From NCBI GenBank assembly GCA_947479085.1, contig CANJYB010000015.1, positions 1 through 64,000 of the forward strand: DNA of 64,000 nt, given 5' to 3'. This stretch comes from Bacteroidota bacterium. GTDB lineage: Bacteria > Bacteroidota > Bacteroidia > 2-12-FULL-35-15. Both the position numbers and the translations under genes were made by a program. A model generated the notes under the pieces. That model was given only the letters and a program-made list of their open reading frames with translations, did not search any database and had not been told where the DNA came from. This document shows positions 9,701 through 17,400 of this stretch, piece after piece. Every line of letters starts with the position of its first letter. The first letter of the stretch is position 1.

Positions 9701-10999
9701 CCCCAGGCAACAACTACTTATACAGTAACAGTTGGCAATGGTTCATGTTCAGGAACAGGAACGGTTACAGTAACTGTGGTAGGATATACTACCACAGCAG
9801 GAAGTGATGTAACCATTTGCCAGGGATTAAACACTGCTTTAAACGGAACAGTTACTCCAAGTAATGGTATTTATCAGAATGTGAATACAGGGTATACCTT
9901 TAGTTCAAATTTAGGTTCTTATTCTAATTTCACCGGAGGAACCATTATCTTTGATTCAAACAGTCCAACTATGGATGATGCTGTTTCAGGACCAATCACT
10001 ATACCTTCTTTTACATTTAATAATCAGACATTCACCAGCATCTATATCTCTACTAACGGATTCATCTCTTTTGGTTCAGCGCCATCTGCCACTGAATATT
10101 ATCCATTATCAAGCAGCGCCTCCTATGCTGGTTGTGTGGCTCCTTTCGGAACGGATATAGGGCCTTACAGTACTTTTAATTCCGATATCAGAACAAACCA
10201 GATAGGAAGTGATTTTATTATCCAATGGAAAAACTTCGGAAGATTTGGTTCGTTTGGTATTGTTGATGAGCAAATAAGTTTTGCAATTTATCTGAACACA
10301 AGTAACAATAAGATTTCTGTTATTTATTCATCACTTGCATTTACTAGCAGTGCTAATTATTATCCTCAGGTAGGTATCAGAGGAGCAAACAATACCTTTC
10401 CAACAAATATCAATAACAGAACTATTCCTTTGCAAGGCGGAATTTGGTTAAACAATACCACCGCAGGTACAAGTAATGGAAACACTTGTGGAATCAATGG
10501 TTCACCAAGTGCTACAAATCCAGGAAGTGGAACGGTATTCGTTTGGACACCTGCCACTTTTTTACCTGTTACCTATTCATGGTCGCCATCGGCAGGCTTA
10601 AGTAGTTCAACTGTTCTTAACCCTGTGGCTTCTCCTTCAGGCACCACTACATATACTTTAACCGCAAATTACGGAAGCTGTTCTTCTACTTCTTCTGTAG
10701 TAGTAACTGTTGATTTATGTAATGGCATAACTGAAAATACTGATGAGGTGAATGTAAATGTATTTCCAAATCCTGCAGGAAATGTATTGAACGTAGGTTT
10801 TGAAATGAATACTAATCAAACTGTTCAATTGAACTTAGTGGATATTACAGGCAAATCTGTTTTTGCAAAAACAGTTTCCTTAAAATCCGGATCAAACAAA
10901 GAAGTTATCTCTCTTGATGAATATGCTACAGGTTTGTATTTTCTGAAAGTACAAACAGGAACAAGTTCATCAACAAAAAAGATAGTGATTGAACATTAA
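6749..10999 (+). CDS. Giant secreted lectin/Ig-repeat protein with T9SS sorting domain
   Basis: A 1416-residue exported protein. After a long signal region (1-43, ending SIQTYAQ) come a LamG/concanavalin-like domain (about 44-207; ALNFDGVDDRVDLG, WHHVACVRN, LDETRLWNVAR), an L-type lectin-like domain (about 281-481; GADGITFAFQN, VVEFDTYQNA), seven Ig/PKD-like repeats of about 75 residues (about 490-1014) each with a T-Y-S-W-x-P and a T-T-T-Y-T-V-T motif, an unassigned beta-rich insert (about 1030-1240), an eighth repeat, and a T9SS type A domain (VFPNPAGNVLNVGFE to the end). It probably acts as a surface adhesin binding glycans. Repeats five to seven are the most alike, a sign of recent internal duplication. 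A hairpin terminator follows. Confidence 0.92.
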   Translation: MKKTNNQGSKIGTNKRGANRFSKKVSWLMGIVLSVFSIQTYAQAGAALNFDGVDDRVDLGTTLGNWGTGNFTFETWFKSTATGDRAIVSKRAFCGATNFWNLRFINGALHFEFYGAAGVDVVSPLATYNDGNWHHVACVRNINVYSLYVDGVQVAQGTSGPGSASPYNFTNAASLYFGSGPCGNFLGSLDETRLWNVARTTYEIQQSYSCEINGASTGLLVNMHYNQGIGGGTNTGITTANDDSGNNNNGTLTNFALTGATSNWVTPGAVTSGVSCAAIASQNFQLNGSGGQDWNGGNCYKLTTTHQSDFGSMWYKQKVDLTQDFDLSANLNFGTGNSPGADGITFAFQNVCTSAGTAGQDIGVGGVNPSLVVEFDTYQNAVYGDPAADHIAIQKNGDLNHGGANALVAPVQIDPTNVNVETGLDYLVHILWTASTQTLTVSVNGNLRATYTGDIVTQIFASSPYVYWGFTAGTGGEFNNQSVCVTTMPTNIVSLVANATICNGSGYQANVPGYTTYSWTPTTGVSNPAIGNPVLSPSSSTTYTLSVTDACANVQTQTIAITVNPLPSVTAGGTATICAGTGTSLSANGGTTYSWSPAGDLDNANIANPIATPLTTTTYTVTGTNNGCSATDIVTITVNAIAATTASGATTICNGSTAQLNASGPATFSWAPAGSLDDANIANPVASPTTTTTYTVTGTGGGCSSTATVVITVNPIPLMILNSPTICAGNMASIICLSSPAGGTYTWTPALTATNSINYYPTATTSYTVTHTVGGCSNTASGMVTVNPVPTASAGTAATICPGATVPLISSGGTTYSWSPATGLSNANIDNPDASPTVTTTYTVTVGNSFSCIATDTVTITVNAVNASAGSNTSIVCGNATTLGASGGITYSWTPATGLSATNIANPLANPTSTTTYTVTVGNGSCTADANVTVTVNPVPASAGTDVSITCGNSTTLNATGGTTYSWAPSTGLSATNIANPVANPQATTTYTVTVGNGSCSGTGTVTVTVVGYTTTAGSDVTICQGLNTALNGTVTPSNGIYQNVNTGYTFSSNLGSYSNFTGGTIIFDSNSPTMDDAVSGPITIPSFTFNNQTFTSIYISTNGFISFGSAPSATEYYPLSSSASYAGCVAPFGTDIGPYSTFNSDIRTNQIGSDFIIQWKNFGRFGSFGIVDEQISFAIYLNTSNNKISVIYSSLAFTSSANYYPQVGIRGANNTFPTNINNRTIPLQGGIWLNNTTAGTSNGNTCGINGSPSATNPGSGTVFVWTPATFLPVTYSWSPSAGLSSSTVLNPVASPSGTTTYTLTANYGSCSSTSSVVVTVDLCNGITENTDEVNVNVFPNPAGNVLNVGFEMNTNQTVQLNLVDITGKSVFAKTVSLKSGSNKEVISLDEYATGLYFLKVQTGTSSSTKKIVIEH

Positions 11000-11023
11000 T
11001 AATAAAGAAGTAATTTGAAAATG

Positions 11024-11055
11024 AAAACGCCTCCAGATCATCGGGGGCGTTTTTA
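11024..11055. terminator. Hairpin between convergent genes
   Basis: AAAACGCCTCC and GGGGGCGTTTTT form a GC-rich stem with an 8-nt loop between the surface protein and the convergent S41 peptidase. It has T-rich flanks on both strands and may serve both. Confidence 0.75.
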
Positions 11056-11084
11056 TTATTTTACAAAGCAGATTAAATTTACTG

Positions 11085-12407
11085 CTATTCTGTTCTTTCA
11101 GAAGTTTCAATCCTGTTGTCCTGGTAATATACTTTCACTTTGTTTACCAGCCCCTGTTTGTTTTCAACGAATTCAATTTTAAAATAGGTATTGTCTTTTC
11201 CTTTCATTTTACCAGGAGCCATGGCTTCGAGTTCAAACTTTGGTTTGCCGGTTCGTTGATAAAATAACTTTCCGTTTTCGAAAGTAAATGTTCTGTCACT
11301 ATAAATTCCGGCATATTTCTTTAACGTTGCAGCATCAAAAGAGATAGGGTTGTTTGCAGCTTTTAATAATTCAAACTGCCAGTTGAGTTCAAATAATTCA
11401 TCCTCCTCTTTTGTTTTTGAAATAAGATTCTGAAAAATATTCATTTCAGCTGTTTCTAATGCTTTAGCTGCCGGCACCTGGACATCAGGTTTTACGCCTA
11501 CTTTTTCCCAATTGGTTTTGGTAATGGCATTCACAGCCTTGCCATAAGGAATGTAAATAACAAAACCATTTCCAACAGGTCGTTCAAATGTGTTGTGTGC
11601 CCCGCCACCGGTAGTTTCGCCAATAATATCAGCTCGCTTCAGGTTTTTTAAATCATAGGCAAATTCCTCGGCAGCAGAAAATGTTTTGCTGCTGGTTAGA
11701 ATATATAAAGGCATTTTTGTTAATGATTTTAAAGAAGAGTCGGGTGTGGTCCAGAATTCCGTAGTTGAATTATCCGGCCTGCTATAGGTATCGTTCACAT
11801 GTATCTTTTTATCAAAAAAATAACTGCATAACATGGTAACGGTTTCGGGAGAGCCTCCGCCATTGTTTCTTAAATCGATGATTAGCGCATTGGCATGAGA
11901 CACAAATTGCATAGCCGCTTTCATGGTTTCCTTTCCATATATTTTATCTGCCCAGAAATGTTCCAGGTTAATATAACCGATATTCCCGTTGAGTATTTCT
12001 ACTTTTCTGAATCCGAAATTGGCATTTATATTCCGTTGAGGTGGAGTATCATTTGCCGGACTAACGCTTGCGGCAGTTTCCAGGAGTTGGGCTTCCAATG
12101 CTGGATTATATTGTACCGATAAATGACCGTCATGATAAATGGAATACATATCATTTGTAAGCATATCCGAAAAGGCGACAGGGTCAGTTACATAATTATA
12201 GGCGCCACCTTTTTCACGCTTTTCAATATAATTGCTCATTTTTATTGCAGTTTCGGGTTCCACATAGTTATCCTTCATTAATTGACTTATGCTCATAAAA
12301 ATTGCTAACCTTGATTTTGAATCGAGTTGGACAGGAGTTGAATTGTTTTGTGAAAAGGAAAGAATGGACAGAAATAGGAACCCTGCGGAAATAAAATGTT
12401 TTATCAT
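11085..12407 (-). CDS. Secreted S41-family (C-terminal processing type) peptidase
   Basis: A 440-residue serine peptidase with a signal peptide (1-19, ending SFSQ), an N-terminal helical S41_N-like region (about 25-95) and the S41 catalytic core: GYINLEHFW, the ALIIDLRNNGGGS strand typical of the family, and TSSKTFSAAEEFAYDLK with the presumed nucleophile Ser244. Then GETTGGGAH and KVGVKPDVQVP complete the fold. There is no clear PDZ domain, so it resembles the IRBP/tricorn-like branch rather than Prc/CtpA. It probably cleaves peptides in the periplasm or outside. It lies 22 bp downstream of the flavin oxidoreductase gene on the same strand and may be co-transcribed with it, though no functional link is evident. 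Confidence 0.9.
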   Translation of the reverse strand: MIKHFISAGFLFLSILSFSQNNSTPVQLDSKSRLAIFMSISQLMKDNYVEPETAIKMSNYIEKREKGGAYNYVTDPVAFSDMLTNDMYSIYHDGHLSVQYNPALEAQLLETAASVSPANDTPPQRNINANFGFRKVEILNGNIGYINLEHFWADKIYGKETMKAAMQFVSHANALIIDLRNNGGGSPETVTMLCSYFFDKKIHVNDTYSRPDNSTTEFWTTPDSSLKSLTKMPLYILTSSKTFSAAEEFAYDLKNLKRADIIGETTGGGAHNTFERPVGNGFVIYIPYGKAVNAITKTNWEKVGVKPDVQVPAAKALETAEMNIFQNLISKTKEEDELFELNWQFELLKAANNPISFDAATLKKYAGIYSDRTFTFENGKLFYQRTGKPKFELEAMAPGKMKGKDNTYFKIEFVENKQGLVNKVKVYYQDNRIETSERTE

Positions 12408-12429
12408 CTTTTATATAATGGAAAGGTTG

Positions 12430-13455
12430 CTAAGCATTAACAATGGGAGCTACTTTACTTCCAATAAGTTCGATGGAATGCATTAGTTTAGAATGTGCCA
12501 ATCCTGCATTGTCCATTTGAAATGTAAATCGGGAAATGCCCCCCAATGCTTCGCTGTGCCTAAGAATTTTCTCGGCAACTTCTATTGGGCTCCCCACCAA
12601 TAATGCACCTAATGGGCCATTTTGTGCATCAAATCTTGTCTTGCTTACAGGGGGCCAGCCACGTTCTTTACCAATGCGGGTAAAGGTTTCGGCATAGCCC
12701 GGGAAATATTCAGCAACAGCCTGTTCAGTAGTGTCTGCCACATAACCAAGTGAATGTAAACCAACTTTCAACTTATCAGGTGCATGCCCTGCCCGTTTTC
12801 CGGCTTCCCTGTATAAATCAATTAATGGACGAAAACGATGCGTCTCACCCCCTATAACTGCTACCATTAATGGTAAACCCAAAGTCCCTGCACGGACAAA
12901 TGATTCCGGAGTGCCGCCAACCCCCAACCAGATAGGAATTGGATTTTGAACCGGGCGGGGATAGATAGCCTGGCTTCGCAATGGTGCACGAAACCTGCCC
13001 GCCCAACTCACCACTTCATTATCGCGAATGGTAAGCAGCAAGTTTAGTTTCTCTATAAATACTTCATCGTAATCATTGAGGTTATAACCAAACAAAGGAA
13101 AAGCCTCGGTGAAAGAACCCCTCCCTACCACCATTTCTGCTCTGCCTTTTGAAACTAAATCCAAAGTTGCAAAGTTTTGAAATACCCTGACAGGGTCTGC
13201 AGCGCTAAGTACACTAACTGCACTGGTAAGAATAATTTTTTTGGTACGGCTGGCTGCAGCAGCAAGTATTACCGTAGGTGCCGAATCCAGAAATTCCTTT
13301 CGGTGATGCTCTCCGATTCCAAATACATCCAGTCCTGCTTGGTCTGCATGTTCAATTCGTTCCAGCAATTCCGACATTGCCTGCATGCTATTTACAGCAT
13401 ATAATTTATCTTCACTTAATTTGGCTGCCGCAAAACTATCTATTCCTATTTCCAT
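12430..13455 (-). CDS. LLM-class (luciferase-like) flavin-dependent oxidoreductase
   Basis: A 341-residue TIM-barrel protein of the bacterial luciferase-like family, which uses reduced FMN or F420 to oxidise small molecules. Family features include AGLDVFGIGEHHRKEFLDS, ILTSAVSVLSAADPVRVF, DLVSKGRAEMVVGRGSF and PIPIWLGVGGTPESFVRAG. Length is normal. The substrate cannot be told from sequence; Bacteroidota lack the F420 pathway as a rule, so FMN is the likelier cofactor (inference). A -7 promoter match lies 35 bp upstream of the start. The S41 peptidase gene follows closely. Confidence 0.92.
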   Translation of the reverse strand: MEIGIDSFAAAKLSEDKLYAVNSMQAMSELLERIEHADQAGLDVFGIGEHHRKEFLDSAPTVILAAAASRTKKIILTSAVSVLSAADPVRVFQNFATLDLVSKGRAEMVVGRGSFTEAFPLFGYNLNDYDEVFIEKLNLLLTIRDNEVVSWAGRFRAPLRSQAIYPRPVQNPIPIWLGVGGTPESFVRAGTLGLPLMVAVIGGETHRFRPLIDLYREAGKRAGHAPDKLKVGLHSLGYVADTTEQAVAEYFPGYAETFTRIGKERGWPPVSKTRFDAQNGPLGALLVGSPIEVAEKILRHSEALGGISRFTFQMDNAGLAHSKLMHSIELIGSKVAPIVNA

Positions 13456-13490
13456 TGTTTTCTGTATAATTTCTTTGTTGTATTCATTTG

Positions 13491-13498
13491 CAAATATA
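13491..13498 (-). promoter_or_regulatory. Bacteroidota -7 element (TATATTTG) for the LLM oxidoreductase
   Basis: Exact TANNTTTG match on the minus strand, 35 bp upstream of the ATG at 13455. Confidence 0.55.
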
Positions 13499-13557
13499 GA
13501 AGTATCAGGGGTTGTAAATAGCTGTATTCAAATATATTTGAGAAAAGAATGAAGTAA

Positions 13558-14199
13558 TTAATGTTTGGCAAACTTAATATTGGTAACAGGATGAATTTCC
13601 CAACAGGTATAGCTGTGCATTCCTTGTTTTCCTCTTGGTTTGCCTTTCAGATGACTGGCATCAAAAAACAACTGGCCGGTAATGGTTACATATTCCTCGT
13701 CTGTCATAATTCTTCCTTTAGTAGAGGGTTGTTTGCTATTAAGTATTTTTGTAAGAATAAAGTTTCTTGCTATTGTACATTTTTTTTTAAGAACAGTATC
13801 AACAATAAAATCAGGTAACGGAATTTCAACTATAAGGCAGGTATCACCCCACTTGCTGCTGGTTCTTATTTGAATATGGTAATCTCCGTCACGGTGTTTT
13901 TTACTGTCATTTTCAAGTGCAATAAGGTGAATATACCCTGTTACCGTCACCAAATCACCTTCTTTTAAACCTTCTTCTTTTTTATCTATACGTCCATTTT
14001 CAGGGGTTTCCCTACTGGAATTGATGGGGTTTGGTAAGGACAGCAATTTATTTAAAGATACAGTTTGTTTTTTAGGATGCTCTGCCAATGAAGTTTTTAC
14101 TTGCCAGCGTTCTACACCTGGGTGAAGGGTTTGAGAGGAAATGGATGAAAATAGAAAGCTAAAAAAGAGAAAAAGAGGTAGAATAAATTTATTTTTCAC
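13558..14199 (-). CDS. Secreted protein of unknown function, possibly OB-fold
   Basis: 213 residues with a signal peptide (1-22, ending SISSQ) and a GTG start, which is the only start giving that peptide. The mature part has a beta-rich core: GDLVTVTGYIHLIALENDSK, RDGDYHIQI, CLIVEIPLPDF, VTITGQLFFDASHLKG and HSYTCWEIHPVTNIKF. The alternating pattern and the GYIHL / YHIQI / ITGQLFFDA strands suggest an OB-like fold of the kind that binds nucleic acid or oligosaccharide, but I do not recognise a named family with certainty. It stands alone, with its own -7 element at 14231-14238, and diverges from ettA. Confidence 0.8.
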   Translation of the reverse strand: MKNKFILPLFLFFSFLFSSISSQTLHPGVERWQVKTSLAEHPKKQTVSLNKLLSLPNPINSSRETPENGRIDKKEEGLKEGDLVTVTGYIHLIALENDSKKHRDGDYHIQIRTSSKWGDTCLIVEIPLPDFIVDTVLKKKCTIARNFILTKILNSKQPSTKGRIMTDEEYVTITGQLFFDASHLKGKPRGKQGMHSYTCWEIHPVTNIKFAKH

Positions 14200-14230
14200 A
14201 AAGGGTATTTATGGTTTAAAATTAATTGTT

Positions 14231-14238
14231 CAAAGGTA
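14231..14238 (-). promoter_or_regulatory. Bacteroidota -7 element (TACCTTTG) for the 213-aa secreted protein
   Basis: Exact TANNTTTG match on the minus strand, 31 bp upstream of the GTG at 14199. Confidence 0.55.
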
Positions 14239-14351
14239 GTGGTAAATAGTTATTTATATTTTTAAAATCAGACAAAAACCGTACCTTATATTTTACGATA
14301 TTTGCACCCCTAAAAACAATTTAACAATACAGCAATAAAACAATTTAAAAG

Positions 14352-16028
14352 ATGAGCGAAGGAAGACAAATAATATTTTCGATGGTAAATGTGAGTCGTA
14401 CATTACCTGCCGGAAAAACGATATTAAAGGACATTTATTTATCATTCTATTATGGTGCCAAAATAGGTATTCTCGGGTTGAATGGTTCAGGAAAATCAAC
14501 ACTGATGAAGATAATAGCTGGTGTTGAGAAAAACTACCAAGGCGAAATTCACTTTTCTCCGGGTTATAAAATCGGTATGCTGGAACAGGAACCTAAGCTG
14601 GATGAATCTAAAACGGTAATTGAAATAGTTCGAGAAGGAGCACAGGAACATGTTAATATTCTTAAAGAATACGAGGATGTGAACAATAAGTTTGCAGAGG
14701 AAATGACTCCCGAAGAGATGGATAAACTGATTAATCGCCAGGCACATTTGCAGGACCTGATTGATCAGTTCGATTTATGGAACCTTGATAACCGGTTGGA
14801 GCAAGCGATGGAAGCTTTGCGTTGCCCGGAAAGTGATGCCTCAGTTAAAAACTTGTCCGGTGGAGAACGCAGAAGAGTGGCGCTTTGCCGTTTATTAATT
14901 CAGGAACCGGAAATTTTATTACTTGATGAGCCTACCAATCACCTGGATGCGGAAAGTGTAGATTGGCTGGAACAACATTTACAAAACTATAAAGGAACGG
15001 TAATAGCTGTAACCCACGACAGGTATTTCCTTGACAACGTGGCCGGCTGGATACTTGAATTGGACAGGGGAGAAGGCATTCCATGGAAAGGTAACTATTC
15101 GGACTGGTTGGAACAAAAACAAAAAAGATTAGCGACCGAAGAAAAGACAGAAAGCAAGCGCCAGAAAACATTATTACGCGAGTTGGATTGGGTCAGACAA
15201 GGTGCTAAAGGAAGACAAACTAAATCGAAAGCCCGTTTGCAGAACTATGAAAAGATGTTGGGCGAAGACGCAAAATCAAAAGAAGAGAAACTGGAATTGT
15301 TTATTCCGAATGGCCCTCGTTTAGGTGCTGAAGTAATTGAAGCAATTGATGTTTCCAAAGCATTTGGAGATAAATTATTATACGAACATTTGAATTTCAA
15401 ATTACCTCCTGCAGGTATAGTTGGCATTATAGGACCCAATGGTGCCGGTAAAACTACTTTGTTCCGAATGATAATGAATGAAGAAAAACCTGATACAGGT
15501 GAATTTAAAGTAGGTAGTACTGTTAAGATAGCTTATGTGGACCAAAGCCATACAGACATTGACCCGGAAAAAACGATTTACGAAGTATTGACGGGAGGAC
15601 ATGAAAACATTATCATTGGAGGACAAACGTTGAACTCAAGAGCCTATGTTTCCAAATTTAATTTTAATGGTAGTGATCAGGGAAAAAAATGTGGAATACT
15701 TTCGGGTGGAGAGCGCAATCGTTTGCATCTAGCCTTAACATTAAAAAAGGAAGCGAACGTATTGTTATTAGATGAGCCGACTAACGATTTGGATGTGAAT
15801 ACACTTCGGGCATTGGAAGAAGGGTTGGAAAGCTATGCGGGTTGTGCGGTTATCATTTCCCATGATAGATGGTTTCTGGATAGAGTATGTACTCATATCC
15901 TTGCGTTTGAAGGTAATTCCCAGATATATTACTTTGAAGGTGGATATTCAGAATATGAAGAAAACAAAAAGAAACGTCTTGGGAATGTAGAGCCGAAGCG
16001 CGTTAGATATAAGAAATTAACGGTTTAA
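14352..16028 (+). CDS. ettA: ABC-F energy-dependent translational throttle EttA
   Basis: A soluble 558-residue ABC-F ATPase, close to the 555 residues of E. coli EttA, which binds the ribosomal E site and gates the first elongation steps according to the ATP/ADP ratio. Two nucleotide-binding domains are complete: Walker A GLNGSGKST (about 40) and GPNGAGKTT (about 361), signature motifs LSGGERRRVAL and LSGGERNRLHL, and Walker B ILLLDEPTNHLD and VLLLDEPTNDLD. The N-terminal interaction (arm) motif and the charged inter-domain linker around 240-320 are present. It is a single gene followed by a hairpin terminator. Assignment to EttA rather than Uup or YbiT rests on full-length collinearity and the typical C-terminus. 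Confidence 0.95.
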   Translation: MSEGRQIIFSMVNVSRTLPAGKTILKDIYLSFYYGAKIGILGLNGSGKSTLMKIIAGVEKNYQGEIHFSPGYKIGMLEQEPKLDESKTVIEIVREGAQEHVNILKEYEDVNNKFAEEMTPEEMDKLINRQAHLQDLIDQFDLWNLDNRLEQAMEALRCPESDASVKNLSGGERRRVALCRLLIQEPEILLLDEPTNHLDAESVDWLEQHLQNYKGTVIAVTHDRYFLDNVAGWILELDRGEGIPWKGNYSDWLEQKQKRLATEEKTESKRQKTLLRELDWVRQGAKGRQTKSKARLQNYEKMLGEDAKSKEEKLELFIPNGPRLGAEVIEAIDVSKAFGDKLLYEHLNFKLPPAGIVGIIGPNGAGKTTLFRMIMNEEKPDTGEFKVGSTVKIAYVDQSHTDIDPEKTIYEVLTGGHENIIIGGQTLNSRAYVSKFNFNGSDQGKKCGILSGGERNRLHLALTLKKEANVLLLDEPTNDLDVNTLRALEEGLESYAGCAVIISHDRWFLDRVCTHILAFEGNSQIYYFEGGYSEYEENKKKRLGNVEPKRVRYKKLTV

Positions 16029-16043
16029 TTAAATTAAGAATAA

Positions 16044-16077
16044 TGTTGCTGCTTTGCAAAAGGCAGCACCTTTTTTA
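16044..16077 (+). terminator. Terminator of ettA
   Basis: An imperfect hairpin (GTTGCTGCTTTGC...AAAGGCAGCAC) followed by six T residues, starting 16 bp after the ettA stop. Confidence 0.75.
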
Positions 16078-16098
16078 TAACCATAAATCATAGAAACA

Positions 16099-16650
16099 TT
16101 GTTGCAACAAACCTTCATCAAAAAAATCATTTTATTTCTTTTCATTTTTTCTTCCACCTTTATCTTTTCTCAGGATACTTTATCAAAAGCATCTATTATA
16201 GATAAACAAACCAAATTGCGAAGTTTAGAACAAAGTCGCTGGGAAAAACTGGTGACCAATAAAGTTTTTTCCCTTTATTTTCATATTTCTTCCATTGGTA
16301 GTTCCGATTTTTTTGATGTGAGAATTATCAGAAATGATGGGGAAACATTTAACATCGAAAACGGTCAGCGACTGGTGTTTAAACTTCCGGAAGGAGATTC
16401 TCTTTCTTTAATTAATCCGAAGAATGAATACAGTTGCATTGGTTGCGGAGCAGTAACACTTGCTGTTGGAGGGAACAACTCAGGTATTGAAGTATCGTAT
16501 ATGATTTCGAAAGATGAACTGAGTAAACTGGAAGTGAACATGGCAAAGAAAATAATAGTTTATACCACAAAAGAAAAAGTAGAAAGTCTGTTAACAGCAA
16601 AAGACAATGAAAAAATTCTGAAAGCAATAATTGCTACACAGGATTTGTGA
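16099..16650 (+). CDS. Secreted protein of unknown function (TTG start)
   Basis: 183 residues beginning MLQQTFIKKIILFLFIFSST, a clear signal peptide ending IFSQ. No ATG or GTG is available in frame upstream (a TAA at 16084 closes the frame) and the next Met is deep inside, so TTG at 16099 (or 16102) must be the start. The mature part has a small beta-rich region with FFDVRIIRNDGETF and a CIGC motif (ECSCIGCGA-like YSCIGCGAVTLAVGG), then a helical tail. No family is recognised. It converges with sanA, with only 16 bp between the stop codons. Confidence 0.75.
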   Translation: MLQQTFIKKIILFLFIFSSTFIFSQDTLSKASIIDKQTKLRSLEQSRWEKLVTNKVFSLYFHISSIGSSDFFDVRIIRNDGETFNIENGQRLVFKLPEGDSLSLINPKNEYSCIGCGAVTLAVGGNNSGIEVSYMISKDELSKLEVNMAKKIIVYTTKEKVESLLTAKDNEKILKAIIATQDL

Positions 16651-16666
16651 AATTTTTCTACCAATT

Positions 16667-17335
16667 TTAATTCACTTTGATTGTTATTTTCTCTCCCAAA
16701 AACTTTGGATTAATATGAAAAATATACAAATCGAGAACTGCTTTGAACTTTGCAAAATACTCTCTTATTCTTGTTTTAATTGAAAACTGGTCGGGTACAT
16801 CCTTTGCATTAAACGCAACTACTTTCATATCATAATAATTTGCAATAAAAACGGCCCGTTGGTTATGAAATTCCTGTGAAATAACAGTTACGTCTTTTAT
16901 TCCAAATACTTTTAAGCAACGAACCATTGAATCAAGGGTTCGGAAACCAGCATAATCCAATGTTATACAACTATCTGGTACTCCCTGTGCAACCAAGGCA
17001 TCATGCATATCAGTTGCTTCATCATATTCTTTTTTATGGTTATCTCCACTTACTATAATGTGCTTTATTTTACCTTTTTTATAAAGTAGAACTGCCGCTT
17101 CAATGCGGTATTTAAAGAATAGATTATCTCCTCCGTAACGGGAGGTTTTGCTTGCTCCTAATAGAATAGCAACATTATTGGATGGGATTTTATCAGCATC
17201 CGAATAAAGTTGCTCGCGGGTATCCTTAATTATCCAGTAATTGCTTCCTGAGATTGCAGTTGCAAGTACTAACAATGCAAGCGTTGTCCACATGGCAATT
17301 TTTTTAAATGGAATTTGTTTTAGTTTCCCCGGCAT
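16667..17335 (-). CDS. sanA: SanA/DUF218-family inner-membrane envelope protein
   Basis: About 222 residues with one N-terminal membrane helix (MWTTLALLVLATAIS region) and a periplasmic DUF218 domain. It matches SanA, the vancomycin-exclusion protein of enteric bacteria, along its length: VAILLGASKTSRYGG, FFKYRIEAAVLLYKKGKI, HIIVSGDNHKKEYDEATDM, LDYAGFRTLDSMVRCLKVF and LDLYIFHINPKFLGEKI. Homologues affect envelope permeability and peptidoglycan or lipid-carrier metabolism; the chemistry is uncertain. The start MPGKLKQ at 17335 is preferred over a frame extending to 17383, because the extension would run through the terminator hairpin of the upstream gene. Confidence 0.88.
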   Translation of the reverse strand: MPGKLKQIPFKKIAMWTTLALLVLATAISGSNYWIIKDTREQLYSDADKIPSNNVAILLGASKTSRYGGDNLFFKYRIEAAVLLYKKGKIKHIIVSGDNHKKEYDEATDMHDALVAQGVPDSCITLDYAGFRTLDSMVRCLKVFGIKDVTVISQEFHNQRAVFIANYYDMKVVAFNAKDVPDQFSIKTRIREYFAKFKAVLDLYIFHINPKFLGEKITIKVN

Positions 17336-17346
17336 AACTTTTAAAT

Positions 17347-17379
17347 AAAAAAGTCTCCCGAAATATCGGGAGACTTTTA
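17347..17379 (-). terminator. Terminator of the DPP7-type peptidase
   Basis: On the minus strand an AAAGTCTCCCGA hairpin with TCGGGAGACTTT and a following T-run lies 22 bp beyond the peptidase stop and just before the sanA start. Confidence 0.85.
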
Positions 17380-17400
17380 TCACTCACCCACTTTGAAAAA

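Noticed and set aside
17336-17383. Longer N-terminus for SanA
   Set aside because: It would be translated through the terminator hairpin of the upstream gene.
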